Shown here: positions 46,217-54,373 of the stretch, one piece after another
Layout: the number at the start of each line of letters is the position of its first letter
How positions within the stretch are numbered: the stretch's first letter is position 1
Notes under the pieces: generated by a model
The model's input: only the letters and a program-made list of their open reading frames with translations
Told to the model about the DNA's origin: nothing
The model's database searches: none
Assembly (NCBI GenBank): GCA_945872615.1
Contig: CAMBZZ010000005.1
Span: forward strand, 1-64,000
DNA length: 64,000 bases
From: an uncultured Clostridia bacterium
GTDB lineage: Bacteria; Bacillota; Clostridia; Christensenellales; UBA3700
Direction of reading: 5' to 3'
Position numbers and translations under genes: made by a program

Positions 46217-47125
46217 TCAAAGTTTGTTGCCGCAAGACGGACAAAAGGCGTCTTTTGCATTGACTTTTTTGCCGCACTTTGGACACACTTTTCCGTTATT
46301 ATATATGTTGATAGTAGTGTCGTCCGCCATTGCCTTTCCTACCGTTTCGATAGTTTCCATAGTGCGCTTATGGCTGTCGGAGATATTCTTCTGCAGTTTA
46401 TCTTCTTCCTTTTCAAAGCTACTTCCTCTCAACTCAAGCCTACGCTTTGCTTCTAAGTCGGCTGCGAGTTTTTCCATTGCCGCTCTATCGGCGTAGTGTG
46501 GCGGCTCTATCGTAAATACGCTGACGGCTACGCCGTATTCTTCTTGTAGCATATTGCTAAGGCTACTCTTGATATTGGCGGTAATGTCCAAGATATGCGT
46601 AGCATATTCCACGTATGATATTCTCGCGCTTATCATCACGTCGGCGGTTACTTTGATGACGTGCGTAGCAATAAAATCGGTAAAGTATTCATCCACGTCT
46701 TTGACTGTCAAAGAGCTTTTGCTTCCCACCATTGCGGAGACAAACTTGTCCACGTTCCCCACCTTGATTTTTGCCGAGCCTCTAAATGCCATGCGGATAG
46801 GCATCTGTAAGATGCTGTCCATATAGTCGTACTGCTCCGTGCCCCATAGAATCGTCACTATTTCTTCACAGTTGACGTAGCATACCTTGGCGTTGACTTG
46901 TTGCAGTTGATTGCCAAACCTAATCTCGTGCAGACCTGCGCCGAGACTTTGCTTGCCCACACCTTCCACGTCGGTTATCGCAACGAATCTATCCGGCACC
47001 GATACGTAAGTCGTCGTGTCCGTATCTAGTCCCGTCAGTTTGTCCACCGTCACGATATTACTTTGCGATTGCTCCGACATTCTAATCGTCTTTGCAGATT
47101 TTTCTTTCTTTTTCCAAAAGCACAT
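46217..47125 (-). CDS. SPFH-domain protein with C-terminal zinc ribbon (YdjI-like)
   Basis: 302 aa. No signal peptide; the SPFH/band-7-like domain occupies about residues 40-245, with the strand DRFVAITDVEGV near the start. A charged helical segment follows (about 225-275), then a zinc ribbon with C281, C284, C295 and C298. Proteins of this type (YdjI, sometimes called virion core protein-like) associate with membranes and form multimers. The gene follows the TIR gene by 14 bp with a strong AAGGAGGT site, so the two are made together. The TIR protein also has a zinc ribbon, at its N-terminus. Confidence 0.83.
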   Translation of the reverse strand: MCFWKKKEKSAKTIRMSEQSQSNIVTVDKLTGLDTDTTTYVSVPDRFVAITDVEGVGKQSLGAGLHEIRFGNQLQQVNAKVCYVNCEEIVTILWGTEQYDYMDSILQMPIRMAFRGSAKIKVGNVDKFVSAMVGSKSSLTVKDVDEYFTDFIATHVIKVTADVMISARISYVEYATHILDITANIKSSLSNMLQEEYGVAVSVFTIEPPHYADRAAMEKLAADLEAKRRLELRGSSFEKEEDKLQKNISDSHKRTMETIETVGKAMADDTTINIYNNGKVCPKCGKKVNAKDAFCPSCGNKL

Positions 47126-47139
47126 AATTACCTCCTTAT

Positions 47140-49305
47140 CTACTTATACAATATTTCATTTAATTTCTTTTCACTTATTTCTAACTCATCTATTTCATCT
47201 TGAATATACGACAAGTGACTATTTAAAAAATCAATATAACCATTTTTTTTACGTGCTTCAATTCTTAATTCTCTTCTCTCTCGAATTAATGATATTTCTA
47301 AAGTAAAAACAATAAATATGTACAATAATGGCAATATTGGTTTACATATTATCTCACCAAATAATTCATCTATTCCACCAAGATGTATTGCCAACAATAC
47401 AACACGTGCAAAGAAAGAAAAAAACAAAAGAAATATACTGACAAAAAACGCAACAGAGGAGTAAACAGGTCCGATCATAGTAAGTATAAGTACTATTGCA
47501 CTTAACAGTAAACATGAAGTAAAAATAAAACTAGATTGTATTAATCGATTATATTTTTTTATTTCTTTATTTTTATTTTTATAATCTTTTTCTTGGGTAA
47601 GAATATTTTTCTTCTCATCTTCTAAATCCGCACTTTTAGAACTAATCCTCTCTTTTAAAGACTTAATTCTCTGTTGCACTAATTCTGTATATATATTGTC
47701 TCTCTTATCCACCAAGCAGTTTACCAAATTGTGATATTCCGGCGTTTCTACTATTACTCCCATATCGGTTATCCCTCTCCCTTTACATTCTATAAGAGTA
47801 GACCAACATATTTGATACGTAGGATATTCTGCCACAAGGTTTTGAGCAAAAGGCAAAGCTTCTTTATACATATCCTCACACAACATCGAGTTTATATTCG
47901 ATATTTTATCCTGTGCCTTACAATTCTCTGTACATACGGAGATAATCTTGTTATAGTATTTCTTTTCTTCCGCATTGCAATTCTTCAAAACGAGTTTCAT
48001 CCATTCACAGTCCAAATCTATTGCAAAGTCCATCAACTGCGCTTCGTCAACGATACGCCATTTAGCATCGCCGTACATTCCGCTATATATATCCCACAAA
48101 TAATCTTCCGCCCATAGAAGCAGGCAAGCTCTGGCGGCTTCATAATCTGTAGGAGCAAACTTCTGCAATTCTTCAAAGCACTCGTCGTGTGCTTTTTTTA
48201 TATCACCGTCTGTCTTATTATAATACAATTTTAGGTGTCCCAATGCCTCTCTCTTCTTTTTGTCGGCAACAAGTTGTTCTGGTGTAAGATCCACCTTTAC
48301 CTTTTCTCTTGCGGTGCGGGCTAGTTCACGCATTTTTTCAAACTCTTCGAAGCGCTTTTTAGCCACGTCGCTGACGTTAACTTTTGTGATGGAGTTATCT
48401 GTATTTTCCACGTTTTCAAAGGCGGTTTTCAAATAACTTCTTACCTTGTCCCACCAATCCATATCGTCGTGGCGGATTGCTTGCTCTGCTCTCAATGTAG
48501 TTGGCAAGGTTTCGGGAGCGACGTTAGAGCCGAGAATCGTCTTAAAGGACTTGATTGGGTTGTCTTTGACCAAGTTTACAAATCTAGACCATTCGTTTTT
48601 TACCCACACTGCGTTGATATGTTCCAATGACGTACCTAGTATGAGCATTACTTTGGCGCTGTTGAGTGCCGAAAAGATATTGACTTCATACGCTCCCGCC
48701 TTGTCTGCAAGAGACTCTTCGGCATAAAAGACCTTGTAGCCGTAACCTGTCAGTTTGTAATACAAATCGCGCGCCCACTTACTCTCTTCCGTCGGGGTTG
48801 TGCCGTCTTCTTCGTTTTGCTTGTAACATATAAATATGTCGTAACTCTGCATTTTGCCCGACATGCTCAACAACTGTTTGCGCACCTTTTCTATGCTCTC
48901 GCCAAGTTTTTTGTACTCGGCACTTTCACTAGGCGTAGCGTCCTTGACTGCATTGTTGAAGTTGATATTGTCCTTGACAGCAATATTCTGCACTCTATGG
49001 CACAGCGTAGGCTTGTACTCGTTGTCTACTTTGTCTTTGACAAATTCTATGCCGTACTCCGACAAAAACATACCCCAATGAGCCTCGGCGCAAGTATTGT
49101 CCAAAGCTATAGCTCTCTCATACTCTTCCATAGCTCCCGCAAAGTCTTTGCGATACCTCAGCTTAGCACCCATATTGAGCGCAAACATCAACTCGCCATT
49201 GGTAGACTTGACGTAAGATTCCTTTTTGCAGTACCTACAACGATAGTGCCCTTCGGCAACAATTTCCATTTCCCCACCACAGTTTGGGCATTGCAAAATG
49301 TTCAT
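47140..49305 (-). CDS. Zinc-ribbon / TIR / membrane protein
   Basis: 721 aa. Domains in order: zinc ribbon with C6, C9, C23, C26; a TPR-like segment (about 40-80, FAGAMEEYERAIALDN); a TIR domain (about 152-290) starting SYDIFICYKQ with WVKNEW carrying the likely NADase Glu238; a long helical region (300-590); three or four hydrophobic helices (about 593-690); and a short coiled-coil tail. TIR domains in bacteria often cleave NAD+ in defence (Thoeris, CBASS) or act as scaffolds. The AAGGAGG-ATG start is clear. The last 550 bases are visibly poorer in G+C than the rest. Antiphage function is plausible but inferred. Confidence 0.85.
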   Translation of the reverse strand: MNILQCPNCGGEMEIVAEGHYRCRYCKKESYVKSTNGELMFALNMGAKLRYRKDFAGAMEEYERAIALDNTCAEAHWGMFLSEYGIEFVKDKVDNEYKPTLCHRVQNIAVKDNINFNNAVKDATPSESAEYKKLGESIEKVRKQLLSMSGKMQSYDIFICYKQNEEDGTTPTEESKWARDLYYKLTGYGYKVFYAEESLADKAGAYEVNIFSALNSAKVMLILGTSLEHINAVWVKNEWSRFVNLVKDNPIKSFKTILGSNVAPETLPTTLRAEQAIRHDDMDWWDKVRSYLKTAFENVENTDNSITKVNVSDVAKKRFEEFEKMRELARTAREKVKVDLTPEQLVADKKKREALGHLKLYYNKTDGDIKKAHDECFEELQKFAPTDYEAARACLLLWAEDYLWDIYSGMYGDAKWRIVDEAQLMDFAIDLDCEWMKLVLKNCNAEEKKYYNKIISVCTENCKAQDKISNINSMLCEDMYKEALPFAQNLVAEYPTYQICWSTLIECKGRGITDMGVIVETPEYHNLVNCLVDKRDNIYTELVQQRIKSLKERISSKSADLEDEKKNILTQEKDYKNKNKEIKKYNRLIQSSFIFTSCLLLSAIVLILTMIGPVYSSVAFFVSIFLLFFSFFARVVLLAIHLGGIDELFGEIICKPILPLLYIFIVFTLEISLIRERRELRIEARKKNGYIDFLNSHLSYIQDEIDELEISEKKLNEILYK

Positions 49306-49333
49306 AATTTCCTCCTTAGAATTTACTTTTTAA

Positions 49334-49388
49334 GTAATAATTTATTACCTAATGTATACATTATATAATGTAAATGTCTACAAGTCAA
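49334..49388. promoter_or_regulatory. Divergent promoter-operator region of TIR and HTH genes
   Basis: Minus-strand promoter TTGACT (49383-49388), 17 nt, TATAAT (49360-49365) for the TIR gene. Overlapping TATAAT on the plus strand (49364-49369) for the HTH gene. Three perfect palindromes are packed here: GTAATAA-T-TTATTAC (49334-49348), AATGTATACATT (49351-49362) and ACATTATATAATGT (49358-49371). The latter two overlap and cover the shared -10 bases. A repressor here would shut both promoters. Confidence 0.75.
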
Positions 49389-49432
49389 TAGGTTTTCGAC
49401 TTTATAATGAAAAATCAGCGGAGGAATTGATA

Positions 49433-49639
49433 ATGCAATTAAGAATACTTGAGATACTCAAAGAAAAAGGTAAAACAAAATATTGGCTGTACAATCAAAT
49501 GGGACTAAGCTATCAAAACTTCAATAAAATAGTCAACAACCAAACGGGCAGTATCAAGTTTGAAAATCTAAAAGCTCTTTGCGACATTCTCGAATGTACT
49601 CCCAACGACTTATTTACCGAGTATCACAACAAAAAATAG
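49433..49639 (+). CDS. Cro/C1-type HTH regulator
   Basis: 68 aa, a bare helix-turn-helix domain: KTKYWLYNQMGLSYQNFNKIVNN is the HTH (quoted in part; about residues 14-36), followed by FENLKALCDILECTPNDLF, the usual XRE tail. No ligand or oligomerisation domain. GGAGGAAT lies 8 nt upstream of the ATG. Divergent from the TIR-SPFH operon across palindromes that fit its own operators, so autorepression and repression of the TIR operon are likely. Confidence 0.88.
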   Translation: MQLRILEILKEKGKTKYWLYNQMGLSYQNFNKIVNNQTGSIKFENLKALCDILECTPNDLFTEYHNKK

Positions 49640-49641
49640 TT

Positions 49642-49670
49642 TTAGCTCCGAATTCGGAGCTAATTTATTT
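49642..49670 (+). terminator. Terminator of the HTH gene
   Basis: A perfect 9-bp stem (TTAGCTCCG / CGGAGCTAA, 49642-49663) with an AATT loop is followed by TTTATTT. Confidence 0.85.
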
Positions 49671-49779
49671 ATCAATTCGTCAGTTAATTTTCACGTATTC
49701 AAATCCTAATACGACCAATCCATCCCACGATTATTAAATTCTATTCAAGAAAAAGATTGAAAATATTGTCGCTATTGAG

Positions 49780-49808
49780 TTGACAAAGGCACGAGTTTGG
49801 TTTATTAT
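49780..49808 (+). promoter_or_regulatory. Promoter of tRNA-Leu
   Basis: TTGACA (49780-49785), 17-nt spacer, TATTAT (49803-49808), ending 17 bases before the mature 5' end of the tRNA. Confidence 0.85.
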
Positions 49809-49825
49809 ACTATTGCTAAATAAAT

Positions 49826-49908
49826 GCGGACATGGCGGAATTGGCAGACGCGTACGTTTGAGGGGCGTATGGGAGACCGTCCGGGTTCAAGTCCCGGTGC
49901 CCGCACCA
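49826..49908 (+). tRNA. tRNA-Leu (GAG)
   Basis: 83 nt, CCA encoded. Acceptor GCGGACA pairs with TGCCCGC except for an A5-C68 mismatch. The D-arm contains GAATTGGCAGACGC; the anticodon stem TACGT/GCGTA holds the loop TTGAGGG with anticodon GAG (Leu CUU/CUC). The class II variable arm is short, and the T arm is CCGGG-TTCAAGT-CCCGG. It stands alone with its own promoter and terminator. Confidence 0.96.
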
Positions 49909-49911
49909 CAC

Positions 49912-49946
49912 AAAAAATAGGAGCAAGCATTGCTCCTATTTTTTGT
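49912..49946 (+). terminator. Terminator of tRNA-Leu
   Basis: A stem of about 15 bp (AAAAAATAGGAGCAA / TTGCTCCTATTTTTT) with a three-base loop directly after the CCA. It ends in TTTTTT on the plus strand. Confidence 0.9.
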
Positions 49947-50012
49947 GGTGTAGGCACACATAGAGTTGAGCCTAACGAGCATAGCGAGTGTAGTAAAATT
50001 GAGGAATAAATT

Positions 50013-50606
50013 ATGAAAAAAGTTATTGTTTATATTCACGGAAAAGGCGGAAACGCCCAAGAAGCCGAGCATTATAAAAATCTTTTCCGAAGTTGCGACG
50101 TGATAGGTTTTGACTATCGCTCAAGTACGCCTTGGGACACCAAACAAGAATTTTCAGAATATTTCGACAATATGAGCAAAGATTACGACTCCGTAAGCAT
50201 AATCGCCAACAGTATAGGAGCGTACTTTTGTATCAACGCTTTGAGTGACAAAAAGATACAAAAAGCATATTTCATCTCCCCTATCGTCAATATGGAACAA
50301 CTTATCTTGGATATGATGCAGTGGGCTAACGTTACGGAAAGTGATTTGCAATCACAAAAACTTATAGCAACGACTTTTGGCGAAACTCTATCTTGGAAAT
50401 ACCTCGTTTGGGTAAGAAACCACCCTATAAACTGGAAAATTCCTACAAAAATACTCTATGGAAGTAAAGACCACTTACAATCGATTGACACGATTAAGTC
50501 CTTTGCCAAGCAATTCGGGGCGAGCGTTTGCGTTATGGAAAATGGGGAACACTGGTTCCATACCAAGGAACAAATGGACTTTTTGGATAATTGGATTAGT
50601 AGATAA
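50013..50606 (+). CDS. Small alpha/beta hydrolase
   Basis: 197 aa. Starts KKVIVYIHGKGG (oxyanion-hole HG). Nucleophile Ser67 in ANSIGAY, acid Asp153 in YGSKDHL, and His180 in NGEHWFH make a complete catalytic triad. No lid domain or signal peptide. Substrate unknown; probably a carboxylesterase or similar. GAGGAAT precedes the ATG. Downstream of the tRNA terminator; no separate promoter was recognised. Confidence 0.88.
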   Translation: MKKVIVYIHGKGGNAQEAEHYKNLFRSCDVIGFDYRSSTPWDTKQEFSEYFDNMSKDYDSVSIIANSIGAYFCINALSDKKIQKAYFISPIVNMEQLILDMMQWANVTESDLQSQKLIATTFGETLSWKYLVWVRNHPINWKIPTKILYGSKDHLQSIDTIKSFAKQFGASVCVMENGEHWFHTKEQMDFLDNWISR

Positions 50607-50688
50607 AACAGTTGTCACGACTTTGCATTTGCTTTTGCCGTAGGTACCCCCCCACTTGCCCGCTATCCTTTATTATTCGAGCCAACTC

Positions 50689-50892
50689 CTATTTTCTTTC
50701 AAAGTTGACCGTTTGGTTTTTCATAGAAATTTTGCTCACCGAAAAGCCGTAGTCCGACAGTTCTTTTTTATAGCTCAAAAAAGAATGGTCGATAGGCATA
50801 CCCGAGATTTTTTCTATCTCGGCAAAAGTCAGTACGAGCTTGTCTCTATTTTGTTCGCTTATAAATTCCCAAAGTCGTTGATATTTACTCAT
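50689..50892 (-). CDS. DUF7662-like small protein
   Basis: 67 aa. MSKYQRLWEFI, then LTFAEIEKISGMPI and a C-terminal YGFSVSKISMKNQTVNF recall a widespread small domain (DUF7662), found alone or fused to other proteins and predicted to bind nucleic acid. The middle of the domain, usually with a conserved WW/H pair, is shortened. No Shine-Dalgarno; possible promoter elements lie just upstream. Convergent with the hydrolase gene. Confidence 0.6.
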   Translation of the reverse strand: MSKYQRLWEFISEQNRDKLVLTFAEIEKISGMPIDHSFLSYKKELSDYGFSVSKISMKNQTVNFERK

Positions 50893-50971
50893 ATCGTTTA
50901 GATTAGTTTATATGCTTATAGTTTCTATGAATTACAAAGTTTAATCGATATTTTTTATATCGAAAATAGTC

Positions 50972-51709
50972 TTATCGACGATTATTTCTTCTGCCGAACA
51001 ATGTCAGCACGTACACGAAGAAACGCAAGAAATACAAAAGTGAAACCAATGAGGAAGCAAGATAAGTCATAGCCGCGGCGCTTAGCACCTTACTTGCTCC
51101 TTGCACTTCGTCTTCGTTCAATATACCTTCTTCGACTAGCATTTTCTTAGCCCTTCGGCTCGCGTTGAATTCTACCGGCAAAGTAATCAAAGTAAACAAA
51201 AACGACCCGCCGTAGAGAATAACGCCCACCATAGCGATATAAAAGCCTATGCTAGCGGTTGTCGACGATATAATCAAGTCGATGACCAAGCCGATCAGCA
51301 CGAGCGGAAGCGACAATCGAGTTCCGAAATTGACTACGGGTACTAGAGCCGTTCTGATTTTGTAAAAAACATACCCCTTGCGCTCCTGAAGCACGTGTCC
51401 CATTTCGTGTGCCGCAACTGCAACCGCCGCAACGGAATTGCTACCGTAAGTGCTATCGGATAGATTTATCATTCTCGCCTTGGGGTTGAAGTTGTCGGAC
51501 AACTTTCCGCTTATGCGCCCAATGGAAATATCGTATATATCGTTGCTTTTCATCAAGCGCACGACGGCGTCGTAGCCCGTCATATTGGAGGAAGTGGGCA
51601 CGGTATCGTATCGGGCAAACGTTTTGTTTACCCTACTGTTCGCTATGAAGCAAATAATCATACATACCCCAAGCGCACCCAAAAACCAAAAATAATCTTG
51701 CAAATACAT
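50972..51709 (-). CDS. YugP-type neutral zinc metallopeptidase
   Basis: 245 aa. One N-terminal helix (about 5-23), then the gluzincin-like HEMGH motif (H101, E102, H105) and two or three further helices (about 125-175 and 215-235). The family is membrane-bound; natural substrates are unknown. The ATG at 51709 has AAGGAG upstream. The gene stands alone. Confidence 0.9.
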   Translation of the reverse strand: MYLQDYFWFLGALGVCMIICFIANSRVNKTFARYDTVPTSSNMTGYDAVVRLMKSNDIYDISIGRISGKLSDNFNPKARMINLSDSTYGSNSVAAVAVAAHEMGHVLQERKGYVFYKIRTALVPVVNFGTRLSLPLVLIGLVIDLIISSTTASIGFYIAMVGVILYGGSFLFTLITLPVEFNASRRAKKMLVEEGILNEDEVQGASKVLSAAAMTYLASSLVSLLYFLRFFVYVLTLFGRRNNRR

Positions 51710-51889
51710 ATCAATTCTCCTTATTTTCCGCAATCTACCAACGCATTCAAACCACTAGGTTTCTATTATATTTTGGCTAGATTTATAAGTTTCATAATAG
51801 GCTATCGATTAAGTATAATATTTTCTACGACAAAGCTCAATATTTCTCTAGTCAACTTTACACAAATTTTGCTTATATACAACGTCGCT

Positions 51890-52981
51890 TTATTTAATAT
51901 TATTTCTCTCTTTTTTGCTTCTAAGTCTTACGCTGCTACCCAAAGAGTCGCTGACGTCGCTTATCGCAACGAATGCTCGCGTGTCGATTGCTCCGACGAT
52001 TGCCTTGAGTTTGCCCACTTCGAATCTATTGACCACACAATAGATGACGGTTTTATCGGTTTGAGAATAGTGCCCTTTGGCTTTCATCACGGTGATACCT
52101 CGTCTAAATTCTTTAGACAGCGCGTCGGCGACGTCTTGGCATTTATCCGTGATGATAAAGGCGGCTTTAGCCCTATCCAAGCCGTCCACTACGAAGTCGA
52201 CCGCCTTTAGACCTACGGCATACGATACGATAGAATACAGCGACAACACCCAGTTGTGCATCAACGCACCCGCCAAAATATAGACGATTGCGTTGTATAT
52301 CATTACGAAAGTACCCACAGTCAGTCCGATTTTTTTGGCGATAACCACCGCCGCGACTTCTATTCCGTCGATAGCGCCGCCGCTGCGTATAGTAAGTCCG
52401 CTACCTATGCCCGACACTATACCGCCGAAGATTGCGCACAAAATCATCTCGTGTCCTACCAAAGGCGAGCCACCCTCGAAGTTGATACCGAACACGTATT
52501 GATATAGATAAGAAAACAAAGAATATACGCCTATGGCATACAAAGAATAGACGACGAATTTTACCCCCATTTTTTTAAATCCAAAGATAAAAAACGGCAA
52601 GTTGAGAGCAATCAAAAATACGCTCAGCGGCACTCCCGCAAGCTGCGAAAGCAAAAACGACGTACCCGATATACCTCCGTCGTATAGGCTGACTGGAGTG
52701 AGGAACAAAGTCACTCCCGTAGCGTTGATGATACCGGCTATAGTCAACATCAAAAAGTTGAAGGGAGAAAACTTGCCAAGGACTTGGCTCAAATTGACCT
52801 TTTTTCCTCCGTTTTTGACTTTGGGATTGATATAATGCTTTTTCTCAATAGGCTTTTTTGACGTCATAGCATTGTTATCGCTCTCCGACTTTGTAGCAAT
52901 ATCGTCGGCGTTGCAGTCTGTGTTTTGTCCAACGTCGACCGTCGTGCAATCTACAATTTCCGTCTTATCGTGCTTTTCCAT
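51890..52981 (-). CDS. YitT-family membrane protein with DUF2179 domain
   Basis: 363 aa. A hydrophilic N-terminus of about 75 residues, five or so membrane helices (about 80-285) with the GGxxxG-rich pattern of the family (GGISGTSFLL, GSGLTIRSGGAIDG), and a C-terminal DUF2179 domain of about 80 residues ending with a basic tail. A transport-like role is assumed in the family but unproven. AGGAGG precedes the ATG at 52981. Confidence 0.92.
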   Translation of the reverse strand: MEKHDKTEIVDCTTVDVGQNTDCNADDIATKSESDNNAMTSKKPIEKKHYINPKVKNGGKKVNLSQVLGKFSPFNFLMLTIAGIINATGVTLFLTPVSLYDGGISGTSFLLSQLAGVPLSVFLIALNLPFFIFGFKKMGVKFVVYSLYAIGVYSLFSYLYQYVFGINFEGGSPLVGHEMILCAIFGGIVSGIGSGLTIRSGGAIDGIEVAAVVIAKKIGLTVGTFVMIYNAIVYILAGALMHNWVLSLYSIVSYAVGLKAVDFVVDGLDRAKAAFIITDKCQDVADALSKEFRRGITVMKAKGHYSQTDKTVIYCVVNRFEVGKLKAIVGAIDTRAFVAISDVSDSLGSSVRLRSKKERNNIK

Positions 52982-53104
52982 ATTAGCCTCCTCTTCATAC
53001 GCATTAGCCGTCTCATACAATCTTTATTGACGCCTTGCGAGCAATATGCTCGAATTTACAGTCTATCGCATTCGCCGACCGTACGGCATAAGTATTTTAC
53101 AAAT

Positions 53105-53133
53105 AAGGTGCAACGCCTAAGAGTTGCACCTAC
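53105..53133 (-). terminator. Terminator-like hairpin after the transporter remnant
   Basis: An 8-bp stem (GGTGCAAC / GTTGCACC, 53107-53131) with an eight-base loop is followed on the minus strand by TTATTTGTAAAAT. Confidence 0.65.
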
Positions 53134-53148
53134 AAAATTGTCGAGAGA

Positions 53149-53442
53149 TTATTGCGAGTCTTCGTTTGATTTTTCCTCGATACTCTCCTCCACGCTGTCG
53201 GTGGTCACTTCTATTATTTCTTCGTTGGTATCTAAGCCTGCCTCTCTTGCTTCTTCCTCTTCAATCACCTTGTCCAATCCCTCGCCCGCTTCGGCAAGAA
53301 TTTCGTCGGCATTGACGGATTTAGCTTTGAGTTGTTCCAAAACTTGACGATAATTCTTTTTGCTGAGCGGATAGAAACACAAAGTAAGCAACATCAAGCC
53401 GCTTGACACAACAGAAATCCAAGTTGCGATATTGGCGTAATT
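53149..53442 (-). pseudogene. 3' remnant of a GPH/MelB-type sugar:cation symporter
   Basis: The frame reads NYANIATWISVVSSGLMLL then FYPLSKKNYRQVLEQLKAK, which matches the last transmembrane helix and the conserved Y-x-L-x-K-K end of glycoside-pentoside-hexuronide symporters. An acidic tail of about 55 residues follows. A stop (TAA) lies directly before this segment at 53443-53445, and the AT-rich DNA upstream codes for nothing similar. So about 400 residues have been deleted. A GTG at 53409 with no ribosome-binding site is the only possible start. Probably not expressed. Confidence 0.68.
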
Positions 53443-53760
53443 TTACAATTTTATTCCAATATTATTTTAGATATACTAACATAAAGAGACCTTGTAAGTC
53501 AATGCCAAATACCGATATTTGGATTTATTTAATACTCATTATTTGTTTCTATTTTGCCGTGCTCAGTCGCCACGGTCATGCGATGTCTTTTAACTTTACC
53601 GATATGTTGGCGTTGCGTGTTTTATCTTCAATTTAGATTTTTACTTAACCTTTTTTGGCTTACGGTATAGATTTTATCCAAAATTACGCCTAAAATGGTA
53701 AAATATATAATCTTTATTTATCAATTCAATAATTATTAAAGTTACTTACAAAAGTATCGA
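53443..53760. other. AT-rich gene-free stretch
   Basis: No supported gene on either strand. A 44-codon frame from 53503 on the plus strand encodes a hydrophobic stretch but lacks a ribosome-binding site. Probably decayed DNA associated with the deleted transporter. Confidence 0.4.
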
Positions 53761-53763
53761 GCC

Positions 53764-53793
53764 AAAAAAAAGGCTTTGCTCTAAAGCAAAGTC
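53764..53793 (-). terminator. Terminator of polA-coaE
   Basis: A 9-bp stem (GGCTTTGCT / AGCAAAGTC with a G-U pair, 53772-53793) is followed on the minus strand by eight T. Confidence 0.9.
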
Positions 53794-53806
53794 CCTACTA
53801 CGATTG

Positions 53807-54373
53807 TTATATACAATTTAATAAACCGAGCAATGTATCTACTTGCTTGTACAACTCTGGTTGCGACCCTTGATTGAGTATCGTCCAATCGCTGAGCTTT
53901 CGTATAGTCTCGTCACTCGGTTGTGCGGCAATTATCGACTTGGTTCTTTCCAAGGTATATCCGCTTCTTGCCATTACTCTTCCGATACGAATTTTTTCAT
54001 CGCAAGTCACGCCGATTACCTTGTCAAAAAAGCCCTCCAATACACTCCCCGCATATACGGATACTTCAACGAAGATATTATCGTATTCGTCGGCATATTT
54101 TTCCAGTCTGGCTTTGACTGCACCGTGCACGATAAAATTGAGCGCCTTACGTTTGTCGTCGTCCCCAAAAATCGCATTGGATAGAGCCTCTTTGTCCTCC
54201 ACTACTCTCTCGCTCACTCCGATAGCCTCGGCAATTTTCGCTTTGACTGCCTTCTCGCTCATCACGTCTTTGGCTATGACGTCACAGTCAAGGACGACCT
54301 TTCCCTTGCTTGCGATATAGCGAGCCACGGTAGATTTTCCGCTGCCTATATTGCCTATTATAGCAATCTTCAT
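53807..54373 (-). CDS. coaE: Dephospho-CoA kinase
   Basis: 188 aa, last step of coenzyme A synthesis. P-loop GNIGSGKST (about 7-15), the LDCDVIAKD motif, and the lid/Arg region GRVMARSG. The ATG at 54373 overlaps the polA stop (TGATG); a GTG one codon upstream is less likely. Downstream of polA as in many Firmicutes. Confidence 0.94.
   Translation of the reverse strand: MKIAIIGNIGSGKSTVARYIASKGKVVLDCDVIAKDVMSEKAVKAKIAEAIGVSERVVEDKEALSNAIFGDDDKRKALNFIVHGAVKARLEKYADEYDNIFVEVSVYAGSVLEGFFDKVIGVTCDEKIRIGRVMARSGYTLERTKSIIAAQPSDETIRKLSDWTILNQGSQPELYKQVDTLLGLLNCI

Noticed and set aside
49824..50009. 61-codon frame across the tRNA-Leu gene
   Set aside because: It reads through the tRNA and its terminator; a typical spurious frame.
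49905..50012. Phage attachment site at the tRNA 3' end
   Set aside because: No direct repeat of the tRNA 3' end and no integrase gene were seen in the neighbourhood.
53503..53636. Small hydrophobic frame in the AT-rich gap
   Set aside because: No ribosome-binding site, promoter or conserved pattern; the composition alone explains the hydrophobic residues.
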